A stretch of DNA of 36,798 nt from Saprospiraceae bacterium. GTDB lineage: Bacteria; Bacteroidota; Bacteroidia; Chitinophagales; Saprospiraceae. The DNA lies in assembly GCA_020436935.1 (NCBI GenBank), contig JAGQWX010000051.1, forward strand, positions 1 through 36,798, read 5' to 3'. The translations under genes and the position numbers were made by a program. The stretch's first letter is position 1; each line of letters begins with the position of its first letter. This document shows, piece by piece, positions 1 through 9,567 of this stretch. Under the pieces are notes generated by a model. The model had not been told where the DNA came from, made no database searches, and worked only from the letters and a program-made list of their open reading frames with translations.

Positions 1-121
1 TTATTGTTACTTAGAGAACGTCTTTTAACCGACTTTCATGGCTGTTGGTGTTTCCCTGAACCATTTAGGTTTTATTTAGTGTAAGTCAGGATTTGATTTT
101 CAAATATTTCCCTCTTGGGGA
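1..121. other. Non-coding edge of the window
   Basis: No reading frame of useful length is visible on either strand; the first bases carry minus-strand stops in two frames. This is the region downstream of the minus-strand DUF2461 gene. A short CCC/GGG hairpin near 105-119 lacks a T-run, so no terminator is claimed. Confidence 0.5.
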
Positions 122-811
122 TTACACAATCGATTCTCCATCCAAATTGGTTGTAAGGACCTCACTCATATAATCAAAGAAAGGACGCAATGTTTTGAAA
201 ACATGTACAACTTCATCTTTGAAATCGCCTTTGAGAATGTCCGCATCTTTAAAACTTTTCATGGCTACATAAGACTTGTATTTGATCAAGTCAATGGCAG
301 GAAGTGATTTGTCATAGCCCTTTGGAGGCGTTTTCAAAGAATCATCACTACTCAGAGCTCCAAAACAATCTTTAAATGCCTTGTTATTCAGTATATCCAG
401 TATGGGTTCAGGATTGATGGCAAATTCATCTCTGATGCGTTTGAGGTCCTGGGGTTCAGGTTGCCAAAAACCTCCACCGACAAATGAATTTCCTGGTTCG
501 ATGTGCAAATAGTATCCACCCCGCAATAGTTTGGTGGCCCTGCTGAAAGATGCCCCCATATTTTCCTTATAAGGAGATTTGTCTTTTGAAAATCGAACGT
601 CGCGGTAGATGCGAAAAATCTTACTCTGCTCTATCATATCTACCTTATTCATCTCTTCAGCAACATCCTTGACCAAGGCCTCGAACTCGTCCTTTGCTAC
701 TAAATATTTCTGCTTGTTGGCCTCAAACCACGGCCTGTCGTTGTTGTTTTTAAGTTCCTTTAAGAATCCAATGACGTTTTTCAATTCCTTACAATTTAAA
801 ATCTCTTTCAA
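122..811 (-). CDS. DUF2461 family protein
   Basis: A 229-residue cytoplasmic protein of the DUF2461 (TIGR02453) family, whose function is not known. The N-terminal pattern (FLKELKNNNDRPWFEANK) and the central segment with IYRDVRFSKDKSPYK and a GGGFWQPEP motif are the family hallmarks, and the length is normal. The only plausible start is a TTG at 811: an in-frame TAA lies just upstream and the next ATG is deep inside the conserved region. The start lies inside the end of the DUF5686 gene (23-base overlap), so translation is probably coupled. It is the last gene of a five-gene minus-strand operon. A role in envelope biology is suggested only by its neighbours. Confidence 0.85.
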   Translation of the reverse strand: MKEILNCKELKNVIGFLKELKNNNDRPWFEANKQKYLVAKDEFEALVKDVAEEMNKVDMIEQSKIFRIYRDVRFSKDKSPYKENMGASFSRATKLLRGGYYLHIEPGNSFVGGGFWQPEPQDLKRIRDEFAINPEPILDILNNKAFKDCFGALSSDDSLKTPPKGYDKSLPAIDLIKYKSYVAMKSFKDADILKGDFKDEVVHVFKTLRPFFDYMSEVLTTNLDGESIV

Positions 812-3251
812 AAAATGTACTTAGCCCTAGCTTAAATCCACTGGTCAGATATCCATCCATTCCAAAGGACCAAATATAGTCAAATCTGAGTAAATCTATA
901 GGTCCGATAGAGAAGCCTTCGAGTCCCAAACCCAGCTCATAGTACCTGTCCTTTTGTCTGATGAGTGCCGCCCCATTGGTGACCATCTGGATGCCTTTCC
1001 TGTTGATCAACGGAATCTTATCCATGATAAAACCATCAAAATGGTGTTCGTAAAACGCCGAAATGTATGGGTCAGTACTGCTATACTGATAATATGGCAT
1101 AAGTCTGTATCCACGGAGGTAATTGCTTACAAATGCTGTGGACAATTCATTGCCTTGAAAATGAAAAAGGTCAGGATCTGAAACCCTTTCTTTGGAGATG
1201 AACCTGCCAAATTCAACACTTGCTCGTCCGAAGCCAAATCTTTGAGCAGATATGTTTTCATGCTCAAGTTGCACCAATAATTTTGAGTATGAAACGTATG
1301 AACCATCCAGTGGAATTGCAGTAATCAGTTTGAGCAGCAAGTCCGGCCATTTGCCAGTCTCCCTTATTTTTATGCTTCCCAGGTCAGAGAACTTCTGACC
1401 AATTCTCCATTTTATATTGAGGTCAAATTTGAATGCTTTGTCATTCAACATATAGTTTTCCAATCCACGAATATTATTGGGTTTATAGGACTTTTCCTGA
1501 TTTCTTAAGGCAAAATTACTTGCGTTTCCAACAGAAGTCCGGCTAGACAGGTCCGCTCCAATCGACAGTACAAAGCCGTTGTATATCTCTTCCTGCCACT
1601 TGGCCATAATAGCTCTACGTCGGTAAAACCTGGCATAATTGGTTTTATAGTAAAGGGATTGAAAGGAGTTTGCATACGCAGAAAGGTTGCCTCTTCCATC
1701 ATAATGTTCTAAGTCGTCCACCAAGGTAAAATTATACTTGCCCAACTTTTTGGCATTATAGACTTTGTGCAAACTTGCTCCGTACTTAAATCTCTGATCA
1801 GAAAAACCATATTTTCCATAGAATGCGAGTCGCATATTATTGAGGCCATTGCTGTCTGACTTTTCATAATATAGAGGAAGTCTGAGGTTAAATCCTTCAA
1901 CAGCATTGAATTGGAGATTGTACATGGGCGAAGCGACGCCAAAAGATTCATTTTTCTTCAATCTGCCTGCACTATAACCAAAAAATAAATCTGTTGGTTT
2001 AAACTTATTGTTTACGCGGTCGAGACTATCGAGAAAAGCATCAGACTCCCAAATGATCTGCAGGCTGTCTTTGCGGGTATAATCAAGCTGCTCTTCTAAT
2101 GTTAGTGGCAATGGCCGGATGTTGGACCAATATTCATCGTTGGCTCTGGAAGCATTTTCTTCTATTTTATAGACTTCTGCGCCGAAATCGGATTTTTTAA
2201 ATTCAGGTTGAAAGTTCTGATCCACGTATAAATAGTTGGCATATCCACGTGTTATAAAACCAAACACGTTGATTGAAAAACCAATATTTTGACTCAAAGT
2301 GAACCAATGATCGTCCTGATTAGGTTTGAAAACTTGTTGCACCTTCAATGTGTCCAGAAATACAGTTTTCAATGCTTCTTTGAGAATGGAAAGGTCAACA
2401 CCCGTGAGTTGCAGATCACTTTGTGAAAGATAGATGTACCCATTAAAGCAGGGATCAAATTTTGATTTTGGCCTGACTCTTACCACATGTATGTCGTGGT
2501 CAGTTTCATCTTTAAAGGTTCTGATCAAATAGAAGTCATAGTAGGAGAAAGCCCGATCATGCAGAGGACTGATATAGGCCCTGTCGAAATCAATGGTCTC
2601 GTCATAAAAACTGATGATGGTTTTGGAGAAGGAATTGAACGTAAGACCAGCATTATCCCCACTGACTTTAGAAGCTTTGACTGTTTCTTTCCATTCCCCC
2701 CCGAGGTATTTGATGTTAGAAACAGTTTCTGACAGATAAATAATACCTTGTCTGTTGGTATCCAAAATTCCGCCCATATCACCCAGGTCCTGGCCAAGAA
2801 ACTTTTCTGGTGCATCATCGAGTCTTACCAAAACTTTGCCATAAACGTCAGCTTTGAATGTTGTTATGGCTTGTGCATTTTGTTTTCTCTTACTTATTGC
2901 CGCTTTCATGATGGCAACCGCAGGATCTTCGCCGGCTACATATTCCACCTCTGGTAAGGCATAAGGAATTTCTTTTAGTTTGATGATATTGGCTTCGTCT
3001 ACTCTTACCGTGAGAGTTCTGGTTTCATATCCCAGTAGTTGAAAGTTGAGTCGGAGGCTTTCAGAAGGGAGCTTGATTTCAAAAAAGCCATCTTCATTGG
3101 AGACTGCAGAATATTTATAGGTACTATCAAAAACAGAGACAAATGCAAGCCCGGAATTTTGCTCGTTGGTTACTTTTCCTTTAATCAAAAATTGACCAAT
3201 GGCTGGAAAAGTGATCAATACAAACAAAAACAGAGATAAATATTTACCCAT
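789..3251 (-). CDS. DUF5686 outer-membrane protein with carboxypeptidase-like regulatory domain
   Basis: An 820-residue protein with an N-terminal signal peptide (about residues 1-19). A CarboxypepD_reg-like beta-sandwich follows (about 20-100, start GKVTNEQNSGLAFVSVF). The remainder is DUF5686, with alternating aromatic-rich segments that look like a large beta-barrel, ending in FFERDFKL with a terminal aromatic pattern. The family is restricted to Bacteroidota and is presumed to lie in the outer membrane; its function is unknown. The start is ATG, one base after the stop of the permease gene, so the two are almost certainly co-transcribed. The stop lies inside the start of the DUF2461 gene. 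The pairing with a LolC/E-type permease may reflect envelope trafficking, which is an inference. Confidence 0.85.
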   Translation of the reverse strand: MGKYLSLFLFVLITFPAIGQFLIKGKVTNEQNSGLAFVSVFDSTYKYSAVSNEDGFFEIKLPSESLRLNFQLLGYETRTLTVRVDEANIIKLKEIPYALPEVEYVAGEDPAVAIMKAAISKRKQNAQAITTFKADVYGKVLVRLDDAPEKFLGQDLGDMGGILDTNRQGIIYLSETVSNIKYLGGEWKETVKASKVSGDNAGLTFNSFSKTIISFYDETIDFDRAYISPLHDRAFSYYDFYLIRTFKDETDHDIHVVRVRPKSKFDPCFNGYIYLSQSDLQLTGVDLSILKEALKTVFLDTLKVQQVFKPNQDDHWFTLSQNIGFSINVFGFITRGYANYLYVDQNFQPEFKKSDFGAEVYKIEENASRANDEYWSNIRPLPLTLEEQLDYTRKDSLQIIWESDAFLDSLDRVNNKFKPTDLFFGYSAGRLKKNESFGVASPMYNLQFNAVEGFNLRLPLYYEKSDSNGLNNMRLAFYGKYGFSDQRFKYGASLHKVYNAKKLGKYNFTLVDDLEHYDGRGNLSAYANSFQSLYYKTNYARFYRRRAIMAKWQEEIYNGFVLSIGADLSSRTSVGNASNFALRNQEKSYKPNNIRGLENYMLNDKAFKFDLNIKWRIGQKFSDLGSIKIRETGKWPDLLLKLITAIPLDGSYVSYSKLLVQLEHENISAQRFGFGRASVEFGRFISKERVSDPDLFHFQGNELSTAFVSNYLRGYRLMPYYQYSSTDPYISAFYEHHFDGFIMDKIPLINRKGIQMVTNGAALIRQKDRYYELGLGLEGFSIGPIDLLRFDYIWSFGMDGYLTSGFKLGLSTFFERDFKL

Positions 3252-3252
3252 C

Positions 3253-4470
3253 CTATTCTTGTCTTACGTACGCAGATACTTTACCAGCCCTGATTGAGGG
3301 AAGAACTGAAGCAATGTAGGATATAGCTGTCACTGTAAAGAAGACTATAACAAAATCAGTCCATCTCAGCTCAATTGGGTATGCATCAATCAAAAAACCA
3401 TCTGGTACAGCAACGAGGTCAAATTTTTTCTGAAGGATGTATAATAACAATGAAAGACCAATGCCAAAGGCAAGCCCAACAAGACCAACCAACATTCCAA
3501 TCAGTGTAAAAATATTTTTAATTCCAGGAGTTTGCATGCCCATAGATCTTAAAATCGATATATCCTTTTTTTTGTCAAGCACAATCATCCAAAGTGAACC
3601 TACAAGATTAAAAGCAATAATACCCAAAGTAAGCACCGCGATAAGATAACTCACCCATTTTTCGATGTTCATGATCCTCAAAAAAGTTTCGTCTTGCTCA
3701 TATCTGTTTCTAATTGTCGCATTTGAACCCAATACCTGCATAATTGCTGTCCGGACATTTTTCTCTACCGCACCTTCCTTCATCTTGATTTCAAAAGCAC
3801 TGGCTATGCCAGACCTGGACAATAGCGCTTCCACCACTTCTATATCAACGATGATGTATTGTCCATCCTCCTCACCACTAACAGTAAAAACACCGCCCGG
3901 ATAAACGTCCTGGATTCTGAATTGTTCGTTCATGGGACCATTGGCCCCCCTACTGGGCATATATACCGTCACCGGAGTAAATGCGTCTGAAGCGTTGATG
4001 CTCAACTTGTTGAACATGCCATTACCAATGACAGCAAAGTTTTGAAGATCGTCGTACAATATGTATTTACCGCGAATGATGGTAGATTCTATATCTGTTA
4101 CCTTGCCATAGTTTTCGTCAACCCCTTTGATATAGCCAGCTTCCTGAGAACCATCGTACTCAAAAAGAACTACTTCTTCAATGATCCTCGAGACTTCGCT
4201 CACCCCATCAATCCCTCTTAATTTACTGAGCATAACGTCATCAATCTCAAAAAATGCTCCCTTTTCAGGTTTTATTTTCAAATCAGGATTATAAGATTTA
4301 AGCAAGTTGGCGAGTATACCCTCAAAGCCATTGAATACGGACAATATCAATATGAGTGCGGCAGCTCCTATGGCCATACCGACAATTGAAATCCACGTTA
4401 TGAGATTGATGGCATTCGTAGATTTTTTGCCAAAAAGGTATCTTTTGGCTATCTGGAAGCTAAGGTTCAT
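3253..4470 (-). CDS. LolC/LolE-like ABC transporter permease (FtsX family)
   Basis: A 405-residue inner-membrane protein with the MacB/FtsX topology: a first transmembrane helix near residues 22-48, a large periplasmic domain (about 50-265), then three C-terminal helices (about 275-400) containing SILRSMGMQT, the FtsX-type loop that contacts the ATPase. The N-terminus (FQIAKRYLFGKKSTNAINLITWISIVGMAIG, shown here only for its pattern of RYL then SxxGxxxG) is typical of LolC/E permeases that release lipoproteins to the outer membrane. No LolD ATPase is encoded nearby, so it must be supplied in trans. The start overlaps the stop of the upstream GH3 gene by four bases (ATGA), a sign of translational coupling. 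Confidence 0.85.
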   Translation of the reverse strand: MNLSFQIAKRYLFGKKSTNAINLITWISIVGMAIGAAALILILSVFNGFEGILANLLKSYNPDLKIKPEKGAFFEIDDVMLSKLRGIDGVSEVSRIIEEVVLFEYDGSQEAGYIKGVDENYGKVTDIESTIIRGKYILYDDLQNFAVIGNGMFNKLSINASDAFTPVTVYMPSRGANGPMNEQFRIQDVYPGGVFTVSGEEDGQYIIVDIEVVEALLSRSGIASAFEIKMKEGAVEKNVRTAIMQVLGSNATIRNRYEQDETFLRIMNIEKWVSYLIAVLTLGIIAFNLVGSLWMIVLDKKKDISILRSMGMQTPGIKNIFTLIGMLVGLVGLAFGIGLSLLLYILQKKFDLVAVPDGFLIDAYPIELRWTDFVIVFFTVTAISYIASVLPSIRAGKVSAYVRQE

Positions 4471-7388
4471 ACCGATTGGATGAGCGCTTTGTATACTACA
4501 CTTTGAATTTTGGGCCTGTAATCTTTCCTGTTGAGTCTGTTGTTGTTCATGTCCGGATAAGTTCTGTTGGACAAAAATACAAAAACAATATTATGTACAG
4601 GGTCTGCATATGCGGCCGTACCTGTAAATCCGGTATGGCCAAACGTCCATTCTGAGGCATATTCAGACATATTCATAGATTTTGTAAGATCCAATTCTTT
4701 CATATCAAAACCAATTGCCCTCCTTGTGCTTCGGGGATGTCTTTGTGTAAATTGCAATATAGTAGAGGGCTTTAGGAATCTCTTGCCTCCATAAATCCCT
4801 CCGTTCATCAGCATTTGCATGATGATGGCTGATTCTCTTGCATTGGTAAAAAGACCCGCATGGCCTGCTACGCCGCCCAGCATAGCTGCTCCCATGTCAT
4901 GTACAGTACCTCTGACTTCCTGGAATCTCCAGTAATCGTCTAACTCAGAAGGAGCAATTTGTGTCATAGGTATCCTGGTAAGTGGGTTGAACATTGTATA
5001 ACGCAGGGCAAGAGGTCCATAGAAATTTTTGTTGAGATAGTCATCTAATTTTGACCCGCTTACATTTTCAGCAATTTTTGCAGCAAGATATAGACCCAGA
5101 TCACTGTATCTATAATCCTTGGATTGGCGCAACTCAGAACTGTAAATTTTTTGCCAAATGGTATCTCTGTAGTCGGTTCTTAAAAAAAGTTTTTTTGCCA
5201 CAGGAATGGTGTATCGCTCGTTGAGCACATAACTATAATACCTGGGGGAAGGAATCATCTGCCGCTTTGCCTTTTCAAGGGTTTCTGTATAAAAAGGAAT
5301 CCAAGGATATAGGCCTGCTACATGGGCCATCATATCATACAATGTCATTCCTGACTTATTGGTAGTGTCAATATTTGCAATGTAATTGTCGATCGGAGAA
5401 AAAAGACTCAGTTTTCCTGTTTCCTGCAACTTCATGACAGCCAAAGTAGTTGCCAGTATTTTGGTCATAGATGCCATATCGTAGACAGTTTCCGTTGTTA
5501 CTGGTTCCTGAAAACCATATGTCATATGTCCGTAGGCTTTTTCCCATACTATTTTGCCATCTTTTGCTATCAAAATCTGACATCCGGGTGAAGATTTGTC
5601 AGCCATAAGTTGAGAGGCAAGTACATTAATTTCCTCTAATGCTTCTGAGTTAAGACCCACCCTTTCAGGCACTGAGTAGCCAAATTTTTGAATAGGAGGT
5701 CGTGTGATCCCAAGGTTGGCATAAAATTTATCAGATGAACTGACAGGCAACTTTCCTTCCAGCCCATTGGCACCAAATAGACTTTGGGCAGTAATGTCCT
5801 GAAACAAATCATCATCTTCGTAAGCAACTATTACGGTATTGTATTCATCGAAGTTTTTCAAAGCATATGGACTACCAAACAGCACAATGATGACGTCTTT
5901 GGTCTTACTTATTTCCTTTATGAAGCTTAGCGCTGAAGAGGTTATGCCAAAGTTTCTGCCATAAGACTTACTCATGTCATGGATGCTGATGATGATTTTT
6001 TCATAATCTTTCAGACTGTTGAGCAGGCTTGCCCTTACTCCAGGACTAAGTTCTGACGTGGTATTGTAATGATCAAACTCAGCATAGGAGTCAAGTCGTT
6101 CCTGAAAAACTGTTTTCCTGGCCGATCCTATGCTTATACTCGCCAATTTTTCATCGGCAACAGGAGTCAATGGTATTAGGTCTTTCTCATCACAAGCAAG
6201 GGTGATGGCTTTCTCTATCAACCTGTATTTGAGTGCTACTGCATTATTGCTATTGACGAGGCGCAAGGTAACTTCGGGGTCGGAAGGAGCATAATTGTTC
6301 AATCCAACGTCGTATTTAGCATTGAGGATTCTCCTGACACTTTCATCTATTCTGTTAAGGGTCAATCTGCCGTCTACCAGATACTCCTTTATTTTTCTGA
6401 AAGCTGCTTCAATATCCTCAGACAACAATAAGACGTCATTTCCTGCTACGAGCGCTTCGGCTTCAGCAATGCCTGAGGGGAAATTTTTAGACAATGCTTT
6501 CATTTCTAAAGCATCTGTAAAAATGAGTCCGTCGTAGCCAAAATCCTGGCGCAATATGTCATGAATGGCATATTTCGATAAGGTCGTTGGTCGATTGGGT
6601 CTGTCATCTATATTGGGCATGTGCAAATGAGCCACCATCATACTGCTGATCCCCTGGTCTGCAAGAGTTCTGAATGGTACAAATTCAATATTTTCCAGTC
6701 TTTGCCTGGAGTGTCTGATGACAGGCAAGTCAGCATGGGAATCTGTTTCAGTATCTCCATGACCAGGAAAGTGTTTGGCGCAGGCAAGAAGGCCGTTATT
6801 CTGCATTCCATTCATGTAAGCTAAGGCTTTTGCCGAGACATTGTATTTGTCTTCGCCAAAGGACCTGTCATTAATGACGGGGTTTTTGATGTTGTTGTTG
6901 ACATCTACTACCGGTCCAAAATTTATGTGGATGCCCATGTTTTTCATTTCATACGCAACTTCCTTCCCAAATTCTTCGATGATGCTGTTGTCCTGGATGG
7001 CTCCAAGTGTGAGCTGGCGGGGAAAAGAAATGGCGCTTTCCGGGAATCTCATTCCAAGTCCCCATTCTCCATCGATTGAAATAAGCATCGGAATTTTTGA
7101 TAAAGCCTGGTATTCATTAGTAAGCTCTACCTGTCGCTTTGGAGAGCCCTGAAAAAAACAAATTCCACCAATGTGGTATTTATCTATCCATTTCCTGACC
7201 GCGACAACATCAGCATCATCGGCTTTGCTGTATGCCCTTACCGTAAAGAGCTGGCCCAGTTTTTCATCGAGGGTCATGCCGCTCATTATACTATCTACCC
7301 ATTCTGCTTTAGAAGGGCCCTGGGCCTGTGATGCAGTGGAAAGCCCCAAAACCATCAGCAGAATCAAAAAATACATGTTATCCTTCAT
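4467..7388 (-). CDS. Glycoside hydrolase family 3 / serine hydrolase (beta-lactamase-like) fusion
   Basis: A 973-residue exported protein (signal peptide 1-22). Residues about 28-365 form a GH3 barrel of the NagZ beta-N-acetylhexosaminidase type: KHFPGHG at 205-211, the D216/H218 dyad of the NagZ loop, and TDALEM with probable nucleophile D292. A GH3 C-terminal sandwich follows (about 390-560). Residues about 575-973 are a beta-lactamase/class C-like serine hydrolase with S640-M-T-K643, Y761-S-D763 and HTG at 918-920. Both catalytic centres look intact. By family logic this could act on peptidoglycan sugars and peptides in the periplasm, but the substrate is not shown. It is the second gene of the operon, 25 bases after the TPR membrane protein. 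Confidence 0.9.
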   Translation of the reverse strand: MKDNMYFLILLMVLGLSTASQAQGPSKAEWVDSIMSGMTLDEKLGQLFTVRAYSKADDADVVAVRKWIDKYHIGGICFFQGSPKRQVELTNEYQALSKIPMLISIDGEWGLGMRFPESAISFPRQLTLGAIQDNSIIEEFGKEVAYEMKNMGIHINFGPVVDVNNNIKNPVINDRSFGEDKYNVSAKALAYMNGMQNNGLLACAKHFPGHGDTETDSHADLPVIRHSRQRLENIEFVPFRTLADQGISSMMVAHLHMPNIDDRPNRPTTLSKYAIHDILRQDFGYDGLIFTDALEMKALSKNFPSGIAEAEALVAGNDVLLLSEDIEAAFRKIKEYLVDGRLTLNRIDESVRRILNAKYDVGLNNYAPSDPEVTLRLVNSNNAVALKYRLIEKAITLACDEKDLIPLTPVADEKLASISIGSARKTVFQERLDSYAEFDHYNTTSELSPGVRASLLNSLKDYEKIIISIHDMSKSYGRNFGITSSALSFIKEISKTKDVIIVLFGSPYALKNFDEYNTVIVAYEDDDLFQDITAQSLFGANGLEGKLPVSSSDKFYANLGITRPPIQKFGYSVPERVGLNSEALEEINVLASQLMADKSSPGCQILIAKDGKIVWEKAYGHMTYGFQEPVTTETVYDMASMTKILATTLAVMKLQETGKLSLFSPIDNYIANIDTTNKSGMTLYDMMAHVAGLYPWIPFYTETLEKAKRQMIPSPRYYSYVLNERYTIPVAKKLFLRTDYRDTIWQKIYSSELRQSKDYRYSDLGLYLAAKIAENVSGSKLDDYLNKNFYGPLALRYTMFNPLTRIPMTQIAPSELDDYWRFQEVRGTVHDMGAAMLGGVAGHAGLFTNARESAIIMQMLMNGGIYGGKRFLKPSTILQFTQRHPRSTRRAIGFDMKELDLTKSMNMSEYASEWTFGHTGFTGTAAYADPVHNIVFVFLSNRTYPDMNNNRLNRKDYRPKIQSVVYKALIQSV

Positions 7389-7413
7389 AAGCTAGTTCTC
7401 CTCAATTATACGA

Positions 7414-9291
7414 TCATTTTCCAATATTTGGATCCAAGAGCCTGGCCTGAGCCATGGATTGGCGCGCCAAATCCAACTGACCACTGTACTCATAAGCCTT
7501 AGCCAAATTCATCCAGGTGCCTGCATTTTTTTCGTCCAGGCTCAAAGATCTCTTAAAATATTCAATTGCCCTTTGGTGATTACCCTGAATTCCGGAGCAA
7601 ACAGCAATAAGTCTGAAAGTTTCCGGATCATTGGACAGATATGCTTCTGCCTTAAGTAAATACTCTAACGATTTATTGAGATCACCTATTTTCTCCCCCT
7701 GAAATTTCCCCCATTCTCTGTAAGATACACCAAGATTTTTACTTAAATTCTCGTCATTGGGATAAAGCACAAGACTTTTTTCGAGCTGTGTTATCGCTTC
7801 TCCATACTTTTGCTGGTGAATGAGGATTGATGATTTGAGCTCGTGTGCCAATTTGTACTCAGGATACAACTCTAATCCTTTGTCAATGTGAATTGCAGCT
7901 TCTGTGAGCATCCTATTTTTTTGTTCTCCTTCAGGTAGTGCCTTACCCTTATCCATTAGCGATCCACCTGCCGCTATCTGGGCTTTAGCACTCATTTCGG
8001 AGACAACGACATCTGTTGTAAACAATGTAAAATTATCCTTCCATACACTATTTCTGGCTATAGTTTTTATGGCAAAAAACATCAAAATCATTCCAAGAAC
8101 ACCTATGCACAACTTTCGGTTTTTTTCGTAAATAAACTTCATCAAGATGGCTAAAATAATGGTATAGCCGAGTGAAGGCGAAAACAAAAATCGTTCACTC
8201 ATAAATGTCCCTATAGGGAATATTAGATTGGAGTAAATACTGAGCGTGATGATGAAATATAATATTGCAAAGGAAGTTATTGGGCGAACTTTTCTTTGAG
8301 CAATTGCAAAATAAATAAGACCGAAATATAACAGTGCACTCAATATGGCTATTGGGTTTGCCAAAGTAGTTCTTTCAAAAAAATGGGGGTAATAATCATT
8401 GGTCAGGGGATGTGGAAACACCAACAGTTGGAGATATTTGATTAGGACAATGGCAACGGTTCCAAATTTTTCAGAGAAAGTAAAAGGCACAATTGTTCCG
8501 TTTTCATTTTTCAAAAATGGATTGTTGAGCAATTCATTGATCTGTCCATAACCAGCCTGGCCAAGGATTCCCGCCCTAAGTGCAACAAAAACGATCAATG
8601 CAACCAACATAGGGGCTATGACCTGTATACCTTGCCGAAAGCTCTGACCATTCAAAAACCAAACAAGCAGGCCTCCAATTCCTACCATGGTAGCCGCACT
8701 TTCCTTAGAAAGTAAGGCCAAAAAATAAATGAAAGCTGCAGAAAGCTGAACCCTAGTGTTACCAGGAGAACGAAATACAATCAATAGTGATAATAAACCA
8801 AACAACATGGCCAATATTTCATCCAGTCCTTTCACATTAGCAACCGCTTCAGTGTGGATGGGGTGAAAAGCAAAAATCAAAGTTGCGACAAAAGCCCAAG
8901 CTTGAGCATCCCTGATCTTATCTTTGAAAACCAGATTCATAAAATTAAAAATCACAACAAGCAACAAACCATAGCAAAGTACATTGACCAGGTGAAAAAC
9001 AAATGTATTCTCTCCGAAAATGGCGTATTCAAGGGCAAAAACACCAAGAGAAAGTGGTCTGTATCTCCCTCCTGCTACGAGGTTCATTTTGTCATTGTCC
9101 CCAAAGAAGCCCAAAAATGTATCGTTTGAGAATATTGGACCAAGACCTTTTAGGCCACTTTTTGTAAATTGGTTTTGAGTAATTACAATAGCGTCATCCT
9201 GAGTAAACTCATGGTTTAGCGTATTTGCATAAAGCAAGAATCCCGCAATAAATAGGATCCATTTGTACCACTTCTTTATCTCCAAGGACAT
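7414..9291 (-). CDS. TMTC-like multi-spanning membrane protein with C-terminal TPR repeats
   Basis: A 625-residue protein. Residues about 12-405 carry roughly ten to eleven hydrophobic helices, beginning with LFIAGFLLYANTLNHEFTQDD; the DD after the first helix and the following GRYRPLS resemble the catalytic loop of GT-C glycosyltransferases (PMT/TMTC type). Residues about 430-620 contain tandem tetratricopeptide repeats, for example AITQLEKSLVLYPND and AIEYFKRSLSLDEKNAGTW. TMTC-type proteins transfer sugars to proteins or are uncharacterised in bacteria; activity here is inferred from fold and acidic motif only. It is the first gene of the envelope operon, so its upstream region should hold the operon promoter, although no perfect -7 match was found there. 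Confidence 0.75.
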   Translation of the reverse strand: MSLEIKKWYKWILFIAGFLLYANTLNHEFTQDDAIVITQNQFTKSGLKGLGPIFSNDTFLGFFGDNDKMNLVAGGRYRPLSLGVFALEYAIFGENTFVFHLVNVLCYGLLLVVIFNFMNLVFKDKIRDAQAWAFVATLIFAFHPIHTEAVANVKGLDEILAMLFGLLSLLIVFRSPGNTRVQLSAAFIYFLALLSKESAATMVGIGGLLVWFLNGQSFRQGIQVIAPMLVALIVFVALRAGILGQAGYGQINELLNNPFLKNENGTIVPFTFSEKFGTVAIVLIKYLQLLVFPHPLTNDYYPHFFERTTLANPIAILSALLYFGLIYFAIAQRKVRPITSFAILYFIITLSIYSNLIFPIGTFMSERFLFSPSLGYTIILAILMKFIYEKNRKLCIGVLGMILMFFAIKTIARNSVWKDNFTLFTTDVVVSEMSAKAQIAAGGSLMDKGKALPEGEQKNRMLTEAAIHIDKGLELYPEYKLAHELKSSILIHQQKYGEAITQLEKSLVLYPNDENLSKNLGVSYREWGKFQGEKIGDLNKSLEYLLKAEAYLSNDPETFRLIAVCSGIQGNHQRAIEYFKRSLSLDEKNAGTWMNLAKAYEYSGQLDLARQSMAQARLLDPNIGK

Positions 9292-9567
9292 ATAGGAATT
9301 CTGATTCGAAGTTTATATCTTAGCTTAAGTAAATTCCGGCGTAATCGGGTCTGAAATCAAACCATTTTTAGCGAAGTGCCTGTTCAATCTCCATAAAAGA
9401 CGCAGCTTTGTTCAATAGAAATAAATATTTAATATTGATACCTGAGCAAAGACCATCTTTTTAAATTTGATGTTGATCGGATTTCAGCACAAAAAATAGA
9501 GAAAATACACATTCCCGATAGTGCTCACAAATATTAAACTTTTTTTTCATATATCATTGTGTTTGAC
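9292..9567. other. Divergent intergenic region
   Basis: This AT-rich spacer separates the envelope operon (minus) from the YciI-like lipoprotein gene (plus). A perfect -7 element for the plus strand lies at 9462-9469; no convincing minus-strand promoter was found. No hairpin with a T-run or repeat was seen. Confidence 0.5.
9462..9469 (+). promoter_or_regulatory. Bacteroidota -7 promoter element upstream of the YciI-like lipoprotein
   Basis: TAAATTTG matches the Bacteroidota consensus TAnnTTTG perfectly. A TTG at 9435-9437 lies 24 bases upstream, slightly too far for an ideal -33 element. The predicted leader would be about 90 bases, long for this window, so the assignment is tentative. Confidence 0.35.
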
